DNA from: Larix sibirica
Lineage: Eukaryota > Streptophyta > Pinopsida > Pinales > Pinaceae
Length of the DNA: 20,446 nucleotides
NCBI GenBank assembly: GCA_004151065.3
Contig: NWUY0304002430.1
Coordinates: 1 to 20,446, forward strand
Direction: 5' to 3'
Positions within the stretch are counted from its first letter, which is position 1, and the number at the start of each line of letters is the position of its first letter. The notes below the pieces were generated by a model. It was not told the origin of the DNA. It saw only the letters and a program-made list of their open reading frames with translations, and made no database searches. Below, piece after piece: positions 19,965-20,446 of this stretch. The position numbers and the translations under genes are program-made.

Positions 19965-20446
19965 GCCGGGCGGGTGCTGGGGAATTATTTGACCGTTATC
20001 CCGCCTCCAACTACGATATATAGTGACATAAGCTGACTGACCTGCGATAGCGAAGAAGGTTACCCCCTCCCCTATAGTTCTTACCCTCAAAGCCCGAGCA
20101 GAGCTCACTCAAGACCAGGACCTTACCTGAGCTCAAGATATGTCTTTCCTTATAAAGAAGGGCGGCAGAACCCCTCTCTATCCTCACCCTCTCCTCACAA
20201 GTCTCGGACCCACCCCACGAAAGAAAGCATGCAAGATAGCCAGACCAAGCCACCAAGCAAGCGAGATAGAACCACGCGAACAAGCAAGTTACCGATGGCT
20301 CTCCAACGGGCTCAAGGCAGCAAGTGAAGATTTTCCCAGGTCTCATCAAGCAGAAAGTGCACTCACTCCACTCTATGGAATAATTCTGATTGAAACAACT
20401 ATGTTATGTTAAGGCCATAAACAGGTTTAAATGACTAAACACACTT
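19965..20446. other. Gene-free stretch with CAAGC-rich section
   Basis: No gene recognised. From 20230 to 20290 AAGCCACCAAGCAAGCGAGA and AACAAGCAAG recall the AGCCA-rich tract at 3545-3780. The minus frame here (20011-20349) is likewise Leu/Ala/Trp-rich and repeat-driven. Confidence 0.45.

Overview
This window looks like gene-free intergenic DNA from a land plant. I see no intact gene, no tRNA and no rRNA in 20.4 kb. The longest stretches open from a start codon are about 120 codons, and none of those long ones resembles a protein family I know. The recognisable protein-coding sequence consists of decayed fragments of plant LTR retrotransposons (Ty1/copia and Ty3/gypsy) without LTRs. Base composition is moderate, CpG is not obviously depleted by eye, and short degenerate repeats are everywhere. 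That combination fits the large non-coding part of a seed-plant mitochondrial genome holding old nuclear-derived inserts. Decayed nuclear DNA is the main alternative. I put roughly 0.6 on mitochondrial, and no conserved mitochondrial gene is present to settle it.

Layout. Positions 45-475 hold three kinds of simple or stem-loop repeat: a 12-nt repeat, a CTTGCTT...GCAAGG hairpin family, and a CAG/CAT-phased tract. Positions 634-1703 (minus) read like an unidentified, heavily broken protein frame. Positions 1704-7030 contain no recognisable gene but many local direct repeats, an AGCCA-rich tract at 3545-3780, and a motif family around GGCAATGACC at 4550-5982. Positions 7039-7840 (plus) carry weak copia-like signatures. 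Positions 8550-9105 (minus) are a clear copia protease/GAG-pre-integrase/integrase remnant.

Further on, 9106-11300 shows no gene. Positions 11300-11810 are an A-rich stretch with an (AT)7 tract. Positions 11912-12420 (minus) hold a second unidentified decayed frame. Positions 12600-13133 (minus) are a clear gypsy reverse transcriptase remnant whose YLDD box reads YLDY. From 13134 to the end I see no recognisable gene, only repeat clusters (14944-15138, 16192-16217, 16254-16408, 18550-19440, 19886-19964) and one exact 26-bp inverted copy of the hairpin family at 15448-15473.

Nothing here works together as a pathway or operon. I found no convincing new biological system. The most unusual items are the hairpin repeat family, the two unidentified decayed frames, and the number of short local duplications.
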